In this document: one piece after another, positions 1-11,918 of the stretch
Position numbering within the stretch: the first letter of the stretch is position 1
Layout: every line of letters begins with the position of its first letter
Assembly: GCA_014529385.2 (NCBI GenBank)
Contig: CM043967.1
Coordinates: 82,034,278 to 82,098,277, forward strand
Direction: 5' to 3'
Origin: Adiantum capillus-veneris
Taxonomy: Eukaryota; Streptophyta; Polypodiopsida; Polypodiales; Pteridaceae
DNA: 64,000 nucleotides
Translations under genes and position numbers: made by a program
Notes under the pieces: model-generated
Seen by the model: the letters and a program-made list of their open reading frames with translations, nothing else
Database searches by the model: none
Told to the model about the DNA's origin: nothing

Positions 1-316
1 ATCAAGTACAATATGGTTGATGGGTGGCAGGGCATTCAATGCCCTGCCACCAAAAAAAAATTCTCTCGGGCGTCGCTATAAGCGTCGCTATTTATGGCTC
101 TGTAGCATCGCTATGAGCGTCGCTATAGTCTTCTGTGTAAACGTCGCTATAGGCGTCGCTATATGCGTCGCTATATAGCGACGCTCATAGCGATGCATAT
201 AGTGACGCTCTCGTAGCGACGCTCGTAGCGACGGTTTTAGCGACGCCGGGGGTTATTAAAACCCAATGTATTTCCGTCGCCAGCAGCGTCACAAGAGCAC
301 ACAACCTCTTGTAGTG
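1..316 (+). mobile_element. CACTA (En/Spm) transposon, 3' end only
   Basis: The stretch ends in CCTCTTGTAGTG, the inverted form of the CACTACAAGAGG start of the complete CACTA element at 28809. Its last 300 bases align closely with the end of that element (35066-35391), so the two belong to one family. Like that copy it is packed with subterminal repeats of the type AGCGTCGCTATA in both orientations, the expected binding sites for the TNPA-like protein. The 5' part and its target duplication lie outside the window. The three bases after the terminus are GGG and cannot be tested as a duplication here. Confidence 0.85.
23..51 (+). other. Subterminal hairpin of the CACTA element
   Basis: A perfect 13-bp stem (GGTGGCAGGGCAT against ATGCCCTGCCACC) closes a 3-nt loop and is followed directly by a run of A. 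The same hairpin sits at 35086-35114 in the complete CACTA copy, with one G-T pair in the stem. Its role is unknown. It could be a 3'-end or protein-binding structure. Confidence 0.6.
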
Positions 317-1438
317 GGGGCAGGATATCGAAGTGGACACTCTTGGGGAGTTTAAGCTCCCCCTGAGATACCAAAGGTGAATCTACGTCTCCCTCACCTT
401 TGTCATTAACTTCACTAGCCCCAAGTTCAGAGAGAGCAGCTCTACTAAAGGTTTTTATAAAGCGACTAAATACAGTAGATCCAAGTTGTGGGGCCTAGAC
501 AGGGACTTTTTTGTTTACTTTCTCAGGATTTGGTGTAGGATGCTCTTCCACAATATCATAGTCAGATGAAGAGTCACTGGCCACTATGTTTGGGTCTTGG
601 GTTGTACTATCTTCGGTATCCGCCGAGGGCCCGAAACCTAAGGTAGGTGGGTATTGAGAACCCGCGTAAGTCAAAGTCCTCGCTAGTTGCTCGGCCTTTA
701 TCACACGACCAGAGCACAGATGCATGTGCTTTTGGTAGCCTACAAGCGTTGGCAAATACCCTCGAAGGTTAACCGCTTGATTTTTTGGGCGTTTTGCACC
801 CTGTTTTCACTCTTTTTTTAATGTCGTTTTACAATCAACTTTTGGAATAGAGTGTGGGATAGCTCAAAACAAGAGTATTGCTCAAGGGGTCCTGGTGTGC
901 TTTACAGCACAGCGTTTGGTTACTCGAAGCTCCGATGGTCCTCAAAAGGGTCGATTTTTACTCAGGCAGCGTGAGTCTAAAATAAGTAAGTACAAAAGGT
1001 GACTAAGGCCTGAGCCAGGGCTTGGGCTTTTTCCCGATCTCGGTCCTCCCTTTTATTATTATTATTACTTTTTTGGGATAAGATCGTCGTGGCCGCACCA
1101 TGCACGCGTGCACACATACACCTAACCTACCTACTTGCAACTAACAATGCTATTGTTACACACTATTTAACACAATACTACAATAACTAATCAACTAACA
1201 AATCTACTTACTGCAACTTACATATCTATCATTATAGATCTAATACCTTAATTTAACACCTTATCAAAAGAAAGCAGTACATTGCAACACCTTATTAACA
1301 CAAAATAGTACACTACAACAAAAACAAAGTTCACAAATCCTTCTCAACAGCCACACACCTTCTTTCTCTACGTTTCCTTCATCTCAAATTGCACCACAAA
1401 ACAGCATAGAGTGCTATTTGAGCTTAATGCAGGGCATC
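317..1438 (-). other. Leader and possible gag start of a minus-strand Ty3/gypsy element
   Basis: This stretch lies downstream (minus sense) of a primer-binding-site motif, where leader and early gag are expected. One acidic, Ser/Asp-rich minus frame at 495-755 reads on past its stop into more charged sequence towards position 317. I do not recognise a gag, protease or other domain in it. The rest is AT-rich with short CA-rich runs and no supported gene. A CACTA element ends at its left border and probably interrupts the element. Confidence 0.35.
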
Positions 1439-1456
1439 TCCCCGGCAATGGTGCCA
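1439..1456 (-). other. Primer-binding-site motif of an Athila/Tat-type gypsy element
   Basis: On the minus strand the sequence reads TTGGCACCATTGCCGGGGA. It resembles the TTGGCGCCGTTGCCGGGGA motif found just inside the 5' LTR of many plant Athila/Tat Ty3/gypsy elements, with two differences. It fixes the orientation of the element and places its 5' LTR to the right. Confidence 0.6.
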
Positions 1457-1460
1457 AAAA

Positions 1461-1705
1461 TGTGCACATCTGTCACACGTGTGTCAAAGCAAGGGACTTT
1501 TCGTACACTATGTGCAAGCCACAAATGACTGCAAGCACACAACCAAATTAATCTAGCAAGCTCAAGTGAGCAAGGGTGTGTCACTCACAACCCTACGCTT
1601 GCCTTCGGGGAGGATCCGTCGAAGCGAAGAAGAGGGAGCTACCGCCATGCCACGCTCAACCGCCTCGCCACCACCATGTCATCACAATGCTCGATCACTC
1701 TCTGC

Positions 1706-1736
<31 letters not shown>

Positions 1737-2025
1737 GGGCATACACACACACAAGAAGATGAAGAAGAAGATGGAGCTGGAGCAAGAGCACTCTTTTATT
1801 GCACAAATAAGAGATCAATGAGTGATTTTTAGGCTTAGGTGACTTTTATATGAGCTCGCCCATTCACACTTGGGTGCACATGCTTAGCCAACTAAACCTT
1901 GAATGTTAATCGCAAATAACCGCAATTTAAGGATTTGTTTAAGCAAAAAGAGACTCTTACATGAATAACCACAATCCTTAAATTCCTTCAAATAACCACA
2001 ATCAGAATGTTAATCGCAATCAAAA
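1461..2025 (-). repeat. 5' LTR of the minus-strand gypsy element (right limit approximate)
   Basis: Read on the plus strand it begins TGTGCACATC directly beside the primer-site motif. The other end is not exact: homology to a different gypsy element resumes at about 2030. Inside are a CT microsatellite and two copies of the short repeat AATGTTAATCGCAA (near 1905 and 2005). The partner LTR would lie left of the window, so neither the LTR pair nor a target duplication can be checked. Confidence 0.45.
1711..1736. repeat. (TC)n microsatellite
   Basis: About 13 TC units lie inside the putative LTR. They explain the Ser/Leu-rich frames that overlap here, which are not genes. Confidence 0.9.
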
Positions 2026-2029
2026 TTTG

Positions 2030-2740
2030 TGTGGACATCAATTGTATGCCAAAGCAAGTAAGTGTTTTTTGTAAAGAATTAAATTGTGTATTTGGGTAGG
2101 GTGATTTCTTAAGAAGGGATACATATAGACCTTAACAAAGTAAAGGCTATCGCAGATTGGCCTACACCAAAATCTGTGAGGAATGTGAGAAGTTTTATGG
2201 GTTTAGCACAATATGAGAGAGCACACATTAAAGAGCTCTAAAATAATAGGTCCTTTGACTGACTTAACCAAGAGAGATAAGGGTTTTATGTGGACTTGTG
2301 AGTGTCAAGCGGCTTTTGAGACTTTGAAAGCTAAAGTGGCTGAGAATTTTGTTTTGAAAGTTCCTGAGATGGGCAAGCCATTTTTTGTGGTATGTGATGC
2401 TAGTGATGAGCACTTGGGTTTTATATTGGCTCAAGAGGGAAGAGTGGTTGCATATGAGTCTAAGAAATTAAGAAGACATGAATTGAATTATGCAACTCAT
2501 GATTTGGAATTGCTTGTTGTCGTACATGCATTGAAACATTGGTGTCATCTCTTTCTTGGTGTAAAGTTTGAATTATGTATTGATCATCAGAGTCTAAATA
2601 TATTTTCACACAACGTTTATAGAACAAAAGAAAAAGAAGGTGGATTGAATTGTTGGCTGAATATCATTTTGATTGGAAAAGAGAATAGAATTGTAGATGC
2701 ATTGAGTCGTAGGCCTATATGCAATCTTTTGACTATTGTG
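2030..2740 (+). pseudogene. gypsy reverse transcriptase end and RNase H (relic)
   Basis: The first 180 bases give the end of a Ty3/gypsy reverse transcriptase (LYAKASKC, then a segment like VISKEGIHID and KAIADWPTPKSVRNVRSFMGL) but need two frame changes and contain stops. From 2213 an open frame carries RNase H. VVCDASDEHLG, THDLELLVVVHALKHW, CIDHQSL and VDALSRRP place the four acidic RNase H residues (D, E, D, D), all still present. The protein would degrade the RNA strand of the RNA-DNA hybrid during reverse transcription. A short in-frame deletion before CWLNIILIG removes the usual WxELLxDYDF stretch. It lacks its upstream partner and cannot be functional. Confidence 0.75.
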
Positions 2741-2949
2741 CATTCAAATGTGGTTTATGATATGCATGTTGAAGTTGAGAACAATTCTTTCTTTGTGCCT
2801 ATTTTGGAATTCTTGCGTGAAAATCTTGGTATAAGAAAAATTTGTGTTATTTCAATTGTTTTTGCATTCCTCCGAATTCTACTTTTTTTTTTCACTTGTA
2901 TAAGAAAGGTTTGTGTTATTCAAATTATTTATGCATTCCTACGAATTCT

Positions 2950-4130
2950 ACATTTGAAAATCAAATTCTATATGCATGTCATAATTTACCATTTTTTGGT
3001 CATTTGGGATTAAATAAGACGTATGAGAAGATTAAAAGTACAGTCTTTTGGCCGGGTATGAAGTCAGATGCTAAGAATTTTGTACGTGAGTGTTTCCAAT
3101 GTCAACAAGTGAAGATTGAGCATAAGAAAATGACTATTGACCTTCAGTCTCTTTAGATATCCCTTTACAAAAGTGGGAGTTTATCTCCATGGACCACTTT
3201 ATTAGACATCCTTCTACTCGTGGACTGTATGACTCAATCTTTGTGGTGACAGATAGACTCACAAAACAAGGTCATTTTTTTCTTAAAGATGACTGATATT
3301 GCAATGACCACTGCTCGTTTGTATGTTTTTTTTTTTTTTTTTTTTGCATGGCATGCCAAAGATTATAGTTTGTGACAAGGATTCCATATTCACATCTCAT
3401 TTCTGGAGAGCTATTTTTGAGTCTACAGGCACTCAGTTATGCGTGTCTACTACATTTCATCCTTAGTCTGATGGGGAAACAGAGAGAGTGAATTGTATTT
3501 TAGAGGATATGTTACAAATTTATATCAATGAAAACCAATCTAATTGAATATTATACATTTATTTTGATGACTCCGTCGGAGGCAATGTATGGCTACAATT
3601 GTCCTATGCCTATCAATTTTCTTGACTCTAGAAATAAGGTAGAATTTTCACACGAGATGGTTGAGAAAATGGTTGAGGATTCGGCTAAAATCAGGGGGAA
3701 TATCAGGGAAGCCCAAAAGAGACATAAATTGTATTATGATAAGAAACATCGCATAGTGGAGTATAAGTTTGGTGATATGGTTTTCTTGAAAGTTATTCCT
3801 GAGAAGTCTCATTTGATTCTTGGAAGGGATAAGAGGTTATCTGCACCATTTGCTGGCCTGTTTGAAGTACATTGGTTCATTATCAACAAATTAGAATTGC
3901 TTTAATTTCTCATCTTAATGTGCATTTTGTATTCCATGTGATTTTATTGAAAAAGTATGTTCCTAATGTGCACATGTCTTACAGCGCATAATTCTAAGCT
4001 AAAGGAGGACGGAACCTTGATAGTAGAACCAGAAACAGTATTAGATAGACGAGTTAAGCATCTTAGAAATATGGACATTGCATTACAAAATTTTTGGTTA
4101 AGTGGTAAAATTACTCAGTAGAGGATGCCT
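2950..4130 (+). pseudogene. gypsy integrase (relic)
   Basis: The HHCC zinc-binding segment is readable (FFGHLGLNKTYEKI, FWPGM, then CFQCQQVKIEH) and so is the C-terminal part (MTPSEAMYGYNCPMP, RHKLYYDKKHR, FGDMVFLKV). The catalytic core between about 3160 and 3550 is shredded by stops, frameshifts and a 20-base T run at 3326-3345. The final reading (VHFVFHVILLKKYVPNVH) matches the segment before a chromodomain in plant chromoviruses, followed by LKEDGTLIVEPETVLDRR. The family inserts element DNA into chromosomes. This copy cannot. Confidence 0.75.
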
Positions 4131-4202
4131 CATGGGTTGATCTTAATGTTTTGCAAAATTAATTCCCCTCCTTCCAACTATGAGGAGACAGAGTTGATTC
4201 TG

Positions 4203-4214
4203 AAAAGGGGAGAG
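4203..4214 (+). other. Polypurine tract
   Basis: AAAAGGGGAGAG sits directly before TGTAACAAG, the start of the LTR. It would prime plus-strand DNA synthesis. Confidence 0.7.
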
Positions 4215-5111
4215 TGTAACAAGATTCTATTTCAAAGTGTTTTAGCAATAAATTTTGATTTTTAGGTAGTTTTGTTTGTTTTGAAATTTGTTCACTATGT
4301 AGAAGTATATTTTGATCGTTTTTGTTCAGTAAAACTTTTTGACCCGAAGGTCAGTGTCTAGATCGTTTTTGAAGGTGTTAAAGCGTGATTTTGAAAAAGT
4401 TTTGCATGTAGCAATTGAAGCCTATAATATAGGGAACAACTTTCATTCTCTAAGCTTTTACAAGTTTTGTTCTTTTGATGCTTGTTTAGGTCCGCAAATT
4501 AAGGAAAAAGTAGGAAATTTCAATTTTGCATTGTTTTTGTATAATAGAAAATTTGAGCAAGATATATTTTTTTGTGTCTCACGGTCATCAAAGAGCATGA
4601 CAAGACGAACGAAATGCCGTGAGACAGGCCCGAACAGTTTTGGCTATGTTTGGAAGATATGAACTGTTGAAAACAACTGCAAAACTCAACACTTTCAAAA
4701 AACGTTAACCCAATGGATCGTTTTAGGATCACGTTCTTTTCTTTCTTCTATTTTTGCAGGTTGACTTGGAGCACAAGTCGGATTGGGTCGCATGTCGAGC
4801 GAGGACATATAAAAGTGTTGTTGGGGGTGATTTTCAGGGTGATTGCAGACTTGGGATTATGTTGCAGATTGCGAGTGTGAGTGCGAGTGAGACACTACAT
4901 GCAAGCAACACAATTGCTTGGGGGTGTTTAGGTGGTTTGACCTCCTTGCTCTATGCTTTCTTCTTAGCTAGTAATGGCTCTTACTGCCTTCCTCTTAGAA
5001 TTGCCCTTCTTTTTGGAGAAAGAGAGGGAGACCTTGTTGTGATACCATTGTCACAAATATGGAGAGCGTATCTTAGCCAAAATGAAAGATAAAATATTCC
5101 AAAGCAACTTT

Positions 5112-5155
<44 letters not shown>

Positions 5156-5349
5156 CTTATTATTGTGCCAGATTGTATCACATCAGTTGTATTTCGTAGT
5201 TTTATGGGTATTTTTCTCATGAATATCATTGTGTATTCGTAGGGTTTTAACCCATAACCTTCTTGTATTTTGGCCATAGCTGAATTGTCATGTAATGCAA
5301 TAGGGCCAAGCCCAGAGAGAGAGAGAGAGGAGAGAGAGAGTGAGTGAGT

Positions 5350-5400
<51 letters not shown>

Positions 5401-5480
5401 GCCGACAGGGGAGCCACCTCCACATGGTGGCCCTGCCATAAGAGCACCCCACCCTAAGCAACCGCCGTACTTCTCAGTGT
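4215..5480 (+). repeat. 3' LTR of the plus-strand gypsy element (right end approximate)
   Basis: It starts TGTAACAAG after the polypurine tract. A TATA-like ATATAAAAG at about 4807 may mark the U3 promoter. Two GA microsatellites (5114-5151 and about 5313-5393) lie in its distal part and create spurious Ser/Leu frames on the minus strand. I could not fix the CA terminus. The estimate rests on the change of composition near 5480. Confidence 0.5.
5114..5393. repeat. Two (GA)n microsatellites
   Basis: The runs at 5114-5151 and 5313-5393 are nearly pure GA, the second broken by a few GTGA units. They are separated by 160 bases of ordinary sequence. Confidence 0.9.
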
Positions 5481-6189
5481 GATGGTTGCTTAAGGTTTTT
5501 CACCCTCTTCTTCCTCCCCTCCTTTTGGCACCGCATGTTACTCATCATTCCCGTGACACTTTTTTTCTTCCTTGTTGTCTTTTTTATTTTGACATAGGTC
5601 TTTATTTTCTTGCTTTGGTTTTTGATGCATGTTTTGTTTGCTTGTGTTTTTTTGTTTTGTGTGTGGTGTTTGGTGGATTGTCTGTGTCTACTTGCATTGC
5701 TTGATTCCTTGTGTTGGGTGGGTGTGTTGCTTGATTGCTTGTGGTTGCTTCTGTGTGTTCCTTTAGAGTTGCTTGCAGGTTCTTGGAGGGGTTGGGATTT
5801 GGTGGGTGGAATTTAGCCTCTCTACAACTTTTGTCTTTGACATCCTTCCTTTCTTTTGTAGATTGTAGCAGCCATAGCTTTGGATTGCTCCCAGAGATGG
5901 CAAGAGGCAACCTTCACCGCCTTGTTCTGTTTCTTGAAGAGTTTTTGCAAGTTCATTCAAGATTTTCACATAGGTTTTCTTCTTCATGGTGCATATGGTG
6001 ATTTGATGGTTGGCTCCATCAGTCATCTGGGGAAGCTTTCAAACCTGAAGACCTACTTCAGTTTCCTCCATACGTCCCTTTTGCTGATATTTTTCCCTCC
6101 CTCTGAGTGTGGTTTTTTCCCTCAGCTTTGTATTCCTTGGATATCTAGAGGGGTTTTTCCATCATTGTTTATCTTTTCATGTAATGTGT
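5481..6189. other. Unassigned T-rich stretch
   Basis: The plus strand is strongly T- and G-rich. Overlapping short frames give only Leu/Phe/Cys-rich strings without a recognisable domain. It could be the end of the preceding LTR, a host untranslated region or unrelated spacer. I see no support for a gene. Confidence 0.4.
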
Positions 6190-7613
6190 AACATTTAATG
6201 GTCTAGTAAGTTGTGTGGAGTGGAAAATAACATAGACATACTGAGCATTTCATTAAGAATAGATTCCTAATGATCATAGCAAGAGTGCTTGGATAGAGAG
6301 AACGACAAAAGCATAACACCTAGCTAGATAGGCATAAAAAATACTTCAAAAAGAGAGAGAAATTAAGATATTGACAATAGTTGAGGACCAGATTTACATG
6401 GAGCCCGGCCCCCGTCCAAAAGGCTTTGTAGTATAGGTTCCCCCATTCAGGGAGACATTTTACAATACAAAACTTTGTGTTCCTTCAATAACTTGCCGAT
6501 GCAATGAAGATGGAAGCTTCAAGCACCAATCTCACACTTTAAAACACATCATCAATTCCCTCACGATCTCAGAACCAAGACCTCACACACCTTTGAAGAT
6601 GGTGAGAGTTAGCGGGGTATGAGAGTAGATCGAGAGGAAGAAGGAGTATTCTTACGAGAAAGAAGTATTTCCCCTCACATAATCACTCATAATAGCTTAG
6701 CATAGCTTAGTAACTAGCATGGTAGAGGAGATGACGATACATTGAAGCTTGGCTCTTGGTTGGATTTGCATCACAAGCCAAGAGTTGTTGGTGTAGGCCT
6801 CCCTTCTCAAAAACTTGGAGAAGATGACAAGCTTTCCATTAAATCTTGGAGAATGAGATAGTCTTATTTACTTCACACGTGAGATTGTGTGTGTGTGTGT
6901 GTGTGTGATAATGCCTTGAAAAAATCACCCCCCTCTCTCTCTTGGTCGACCCCTCTTGCAATTTGCTCATGATGTCATCATATTGGCCCCTGAAAAGCTT
7001 AGCCAATGGCAATAAGGAAGCGTAAGTGATAGCCTTGTGACATGTGTCCCCCTTTTTCCCGTTTGTGGGAGCTTTAGGTATTTAAATAATTTAATTAATC
7101 TCTCATTGGACCTCTTGGTCTTCTCGCCCGTAGAGTTTAGGCAAGCCATTGGGCTGCTGAATGCTCATTGGACCCCTTAGTAGAGTGTCCAATAGTCTTC
7201 TAGAGAGCTTAATTTCTATTGGTTCTTTTATTAGGTGTTTTTAAATGAATTAAACCGGACTTATTCAAGCCTAATTCTCATTGGTCCATCTCTATAGCCA
7301 TCCAATAGAATTTGAATGTACATTGGGGGAAACTGAGCTAGGAAGCTGACATGTGTCCACTATGCCCTTTGTGTAAAGGGAGCTTGGAGGAGTGTGTGTG
7401 TGTGTGTTTCTCTCTCATCCCCTACAAGAATGGCTCGCCCCCTCCTATCTAGGGATATGTGAAGACTTTATGGTCTTCACATAAGCATCCAATTCTATTA
7501 AGCTTGACCATTTGGACTTTAACTTTGAATTTTTGAACCTTAGCATTTTGGAAGTCTTAATGGGCTAAACCCTAAGTTCTTTGAATCACTTTGATGCACA
7601 TTGCTCTTTTGCA
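6190..7613 (-). repeat. Probable 3' LTR of a minus-strand gypsy element (left limit uncertain)
   Basis: It follows (minus sense) the integrase relic and a purine-rich tract. The plus-strand boundary GCTCTTTTGCA at 7603-7613 would be the TG start of the LTR on the minus strand. No frames with domain content occur. A GT microsatellite lies at about 6888-6907. The outer end and target duplication were not found. Confidence 0.4.
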
Positions 7614-7639
7614 GATGGTCCCTCTTTGGATCCCTATTT

Positions 7640-8740
7640 TCCCTCCTTTGGATCCCTACTAAGACCGGTTTGCTAGCCTTACCAATATTCTATCATTTTC
7701 TCCCCTGGTACTTTCCCATATAAAATGATCAGTTTAGCATGATAAAATCATTTAGGAGAATTAGTAGGTTCTTGAGGTGGCTCTCCTTTTTAAGGATTTA
7801 GTAGGCTCACATGGAAATCATTGTGTATGAGCCAATGACTAGGAAACTTGAGTTGATAGGCCATCTCATTGATTGGTCTAAGAATTTGGAAGGGACCATA
7901 GTACCTTTTTGCTAACTTAGCATAGTACTTTTTGTGTCCTGTAGTATTCTTGCCCGTTGTATGCCTTGATCAAGCCTTAGGAAACTTGAGAAAGACCCAA
8001 TCATTTTGGTTAAAGGCTTGAGCTCTTAAGTGCTTATCAATAGCAGCCTTTTTCCTTTGTTGTGAGATAGCAATAGCATCCTTAGTCTTTTGGAAATATC
8101 TTTGTATGTCCCGGCTATACTCATTTGCAGCGAAGATCTTCTCATGTACCTTAAGTAGCAAGGGACTTTTTGATCTTCCCTCAACTACCTCCAAAGGTGC
8201 TTTTTTGGTGGAGGTATGTATAGTGCTATTTTAGACATACTCCACTAACGGTAAGTACTTCTCCCATTGGGACCATTGATCTAATTCCATTACATAGGCT
8301 TTTACTAGATCAAGAATTGTTAGGTTAGCTATTTAACTCTGGCCATCCGTTTGCGGGTGATAGGCCGAAGAGAAGTTTAGCCTTGTCCCTAAACTCTCAA
8401 AGAGACCGTTCAAAAATTACTGGTCATTCTAGGATCTCTATCCAACACTATGGACATTGGCAAGCCATGGTACTTGAAGATTTGTAAGATGAAGAGGGTT
8501 GCCATTTGATGGGATTTGATAGTCTTTCTGACAGATATAAAATGAGCTTGTTTGCTGAACCTCTCTACTATCATCCATATTCCCGTATTCCCATGGATAG
8601 ACTTAGGCAATCTAAAGATAAAATCCATGGCTATGCTCTTGCATGGTGAATTAGGGATTGGCAAAGGTTGAAGCAATCCAAGTTGCTTCCCGCTATCAAA
8701 CTTTGTCTTTTGGCATACCACACACTTTTGAAGTATGAGT
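7640..8740 (-). pseudogene. Ty3/gypsy integrase (relic)
   Basis: On the minus strand the integrase core is readable from MVCQKTKFDSGKQ through IAMDFIFRLPKS, containing the first catalytic Asp, to MSIVLDRDPRM, containing the second. After a stop the SAYHPQTDGQ region is present only in broken form. Farther on ANEYSRDIQRYF and KAFNQNDWVFLKFPKA-like sequence give the C-terminal domain, ending with a recognisable GENDRILVRLANRS. Gag, protease and reverse transcriptase are absent. The sequence right of 8740 is unrelated, so the element is truncated there. Confidence 0.75.
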
Positions 8741-9377
8741 TCTTTGCGACGAGGGAAAAAGGCACAATGCCTGACTGTGTTGATGAATCACGCTAAAATG
8801 TATAGGCTAAGGGATCCTTTTATAGAGATGAAAGTCAAATGCCTGGCCCGAATATAGGAATTATGGGCAAAAACTACTTAAATGTTTTTTAGCCTAAATA
8901 TTGAATATGCTCTAGCTACTTGTCCGAACTTAGAATGGAGTTCCAAAACTTGCATCTAAATGCACATGCTACATCGCTTACTTGGAGATTCTCCATTATG
9001 GTGTACGATAATGTCAAGAAAACCCTAAAAATGCATATGCGTGAAACCGGCTTGCCACATGGCTAGGCGGTAAATCAATCAAAATCAACTCACAAAATTG
9101 ATACCCGTAACCTGTAAGCAAATAGAACTGAATCTTTAAAAAGACAACTATAGAAGAGATACGAGAAGGTGTAGTTCCTTCTCCAGAGGTGTTGACCCTC
9201 AAGATAAGTACCCCCAAAGGGTAACTCTTTTCCTTAGTCTGCGAATAGTACAACTCCCGAGTGCTCATCTATCTTTTTGGCTCACACAAGCTCTCATTAC
9301 ATGGGCTTGTCCTTAGATAGGATCCCCAAGTTAGGCACGCAGGTCCTGTATTTATACATCTTCACCCAACCCCAAAG
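8741..9377. other. Unassigned spacer left of the nested gypsy element
   Basis: No domain-bearing frame is visible. The stretch ends in CAAAG (9373-9377), the left target-site duplication of the big gypsy element. Its continuation is therefore the sequence at 36613. Confidence 0.5.
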
Positions 9378-9642
9378 TGAGAGAAACCCCTCCCTGGGGG
9401 TCTATGCACAAAATTTACAGTTTACACCTTTACAATTCTCAATATACATCAGAGTTTCGAAAGAATTTTCATAGGAAAGGAGCTCTCAGCACTCGACCGA
9501 GCATGGAGTTTAGGCCATGAGCCAGACAGTATCCAGAGGCACCTAGCGACTAGTGCTACTATTGAATGGGTGTTATGAATGAAAGCACACTGAAGAAAAA
9601 TATAACATTGTGGGGGTGAATATATGTGTACACCACGTTGCG

Positions 9643-9644
<2 letters not shown>

Positions 9645-9699
<55 letters not shown>
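9645..9699. repeat. (GA)n microsatellite in the left LTR
   Basis: About 27 GA units. The homologous array in the right LTR (26287-26327) has about 20, so the array was in the ancestral LTR and has changed length since. Confidence 0.9.
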
Positions 9700-9702
<3 letters not shown>

Positions 9703-11763
9703 ATTGTGGAGGATGAAATAGAGTGCACAGAGATGTGAAATAATGACAACAGAGAATCTTTAAATGCCCCACCTAAATGAAACAGGAAACCATGTATTAA
9801 TGCAATGAAAAAATCTGGGTATACCATAACATCAAAAAGTTTATGACAAAAGAACTAGCAAGCATTGGACCCTATGTAGGGATCGACCGGTCCACCCATC
9901 CACATCCGCTCTACTATGGACAAAGAGAATTTCACTTTTTCGGGAGCGAACTAGAACACCTCCAACCTACCTGAGCCAGACATAAGCTTAGGCCGCTTCG
10001 CCTCCCAGGCTCCCTCCATAATCCTGAGCTCTGAAAGGATCCCAAGTACCAGTAGCTGGTAGGGTATCAACACCAACAATACTAGTTTAGGTGACATGCC
10101 TCTTTGATGCCCAGCACCGGGTGTTTAGGAAAACTCAAGGAAAAATCCCCGACGCATTAGCCATGTAGGTCATTCAATCCCAGACGCACTAACTGTGTAG
10201 ATGAGTCTAACAAAAAGAAGAATACCTAGGCAACACTCCCAATCCAGCAAAGCCCCAGGTCAACGACCCTTTAGTCAAAGGCTAAGCAATGTAGGTGATC
10301 CTAGTCTTGTAGTGAGGATGCCATGAGGAACATAACACGTGATTCAAATCACAATAGCACTTTTCATAATATTTTCAACCAGTTAGACTATATAGGATCT
10401 CTACCCTCACACATCCACCATAAATCATCTAGATCACTTCATGATATAATCCCAAAACCATAAACCATAAACCATTAACCATAATCCAATCACAGCACAT
10501 GGGTGAGTACTCCACCCAACCTGGGTGAGGCACGACCAATCATGCATAACCACTTTAGAACTTAGCATGGCTGCAAAAATTTCGACAGCATTTTGAGAGC
10601 CTAACCATAAACAAAAAAAAAACCATGAGCCACGACCACAACCATAATCCATGAGGAAATATTAGCCCTTAACCACAAATCATAATCACATTGACCCAAC
10701 TCCCACACTTGGAGTTTGACATATCCCTTGCACTCAATCAGAGTCCATACATATATGACTCTTAAGACATGATTCTTTCATGCATAAAAAGAGTTCGACT
10801 AGCAAGTAATCATGGTATAAAAATCCAATTTTGACAACATCCAACCATGCAAAGTTGATGCATCACATCTGCAGTTCACCTCTCTAGCACATAGAGCTAA
10901 GTTTTTACCTAGAAAGGTGGAAAGAAATCATAACCATGCATATGAGGCATCTGCATCTATCCATAAGTTTCCATACATCATATGATAACATTGCATCACC
11001 ATAAACATGATGCAAAACAGCTTAGACCTTTAGGTCAACCATAAACCATAACTTCTCACATATGCAAAAAACAACTAGCACGGATAACATGCAAATGAAA
11101 GTAATTGACCTCAAACCAATGCATCAAGCTCAACTTAATAATATAAACTAGCACTCTATCACATCACTTTACCCATATGGTACTTACACAACAAACAGTA
11201 ACCCAAAAACAAATCCACTTAATCATATCTATCTATGCGGTTCATCTTGTCTAACCATATACCCTCACGTAAGTTTATGGGCATCTAATAACTGAAATCA
11301 AATCACCAAAATAAACCATAAATCATTCATGAGGAGCTCAATTAACTCATGACATCATATGGTACTCCCCCTAGGTAGCACCCCTATAGGCATAGGTAAA
11401 ACCGGTTATGGAACGATTTATAACTCGCATTCCAAAGGTGATAACGGAGACCTAAATACATTTATCATCAAGTTTCATCAAGATTTTCAATTGGTGAACT
11501 GGGTATGTCTATCTAGCAAATCTATACAGTGGTTCTCTAAGGAGCTTCGAGTTAAAAACATTAGTTGTGCAGTGGACAGCAAGCTGTTTTTTGACTATCT
11601 CTTAGCTCATGCGTGATTTTCACATGACACCAAAGAGAAAAAATCCTCTAAATGATGTGTTTTATCCCTGGTACAAAGAATTTGGGTTGATTCATACGGT
11701 TTCTGAGTTATGACCAAAACAATGTTTCTACCGCCTCTATGACATGAAACAAAAAGCGCTTTT

Positions 11764-11906
11764 TGTTGGAGCTATATATGGCTCACTCTACTGAACTTGG
11801 TCTCACCTATATATTTGTATCTTGTCATCAATATGAATCAGTCTTTGGGAGCGTATATGGTGTGTCTCTTGTCTCGTCTCTCTCTCTTTCTCTCTACATC
11901 TCAACA
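11764..11906 (+). repeat. copia copy 1, 5' LTR
   Basis: TGTTGGAGC to CTCAACA, 143 bp, unusually short for a plant copia LTR. It contains TATATATGG and TATATATTT tracts that could act as TATA boxes, and a CT-rich 3' end. Confidence 0.95.
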
Positions 11907-11918
11907 TGGTATCAGAGC
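11907..11918 (+). other. Primer-binding site, initiator tRNA-Met type
   Basis: TGGTATCAGAGC follows the LTR without a spacer and is complementary to the 3' end of plant initiator methionine tRNA, the standard copia primer. Confidence 0.92.

Larger units (their letters stand above)
2025..5480 (+). mobile_element. Ty3/gypsy element, 5'-truncated, with 3' LTR
   Basis: Homology starts inside reverse transcriptase at the conserved LYAKASKC segment and runs through RNase H, the integrase zinc finger and integrase C-terminus to a polypurine tract and 3' LTR. Stops and frameshifts occur throughout. The 5' half (LTR, gag, protease, most of reverse transcriptase) is missing, probably because the neighbouring minus-strand element inserted at about 2025. 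The right limit of the LTR is an estimate. Confidence 0.7.

Noticed and set aside
5602-6191. Several overlapping frames on both strands as a host gene
   Set aside because: Composition is T-rich, the frames overlap each other and none shows a domain or splice pattern.
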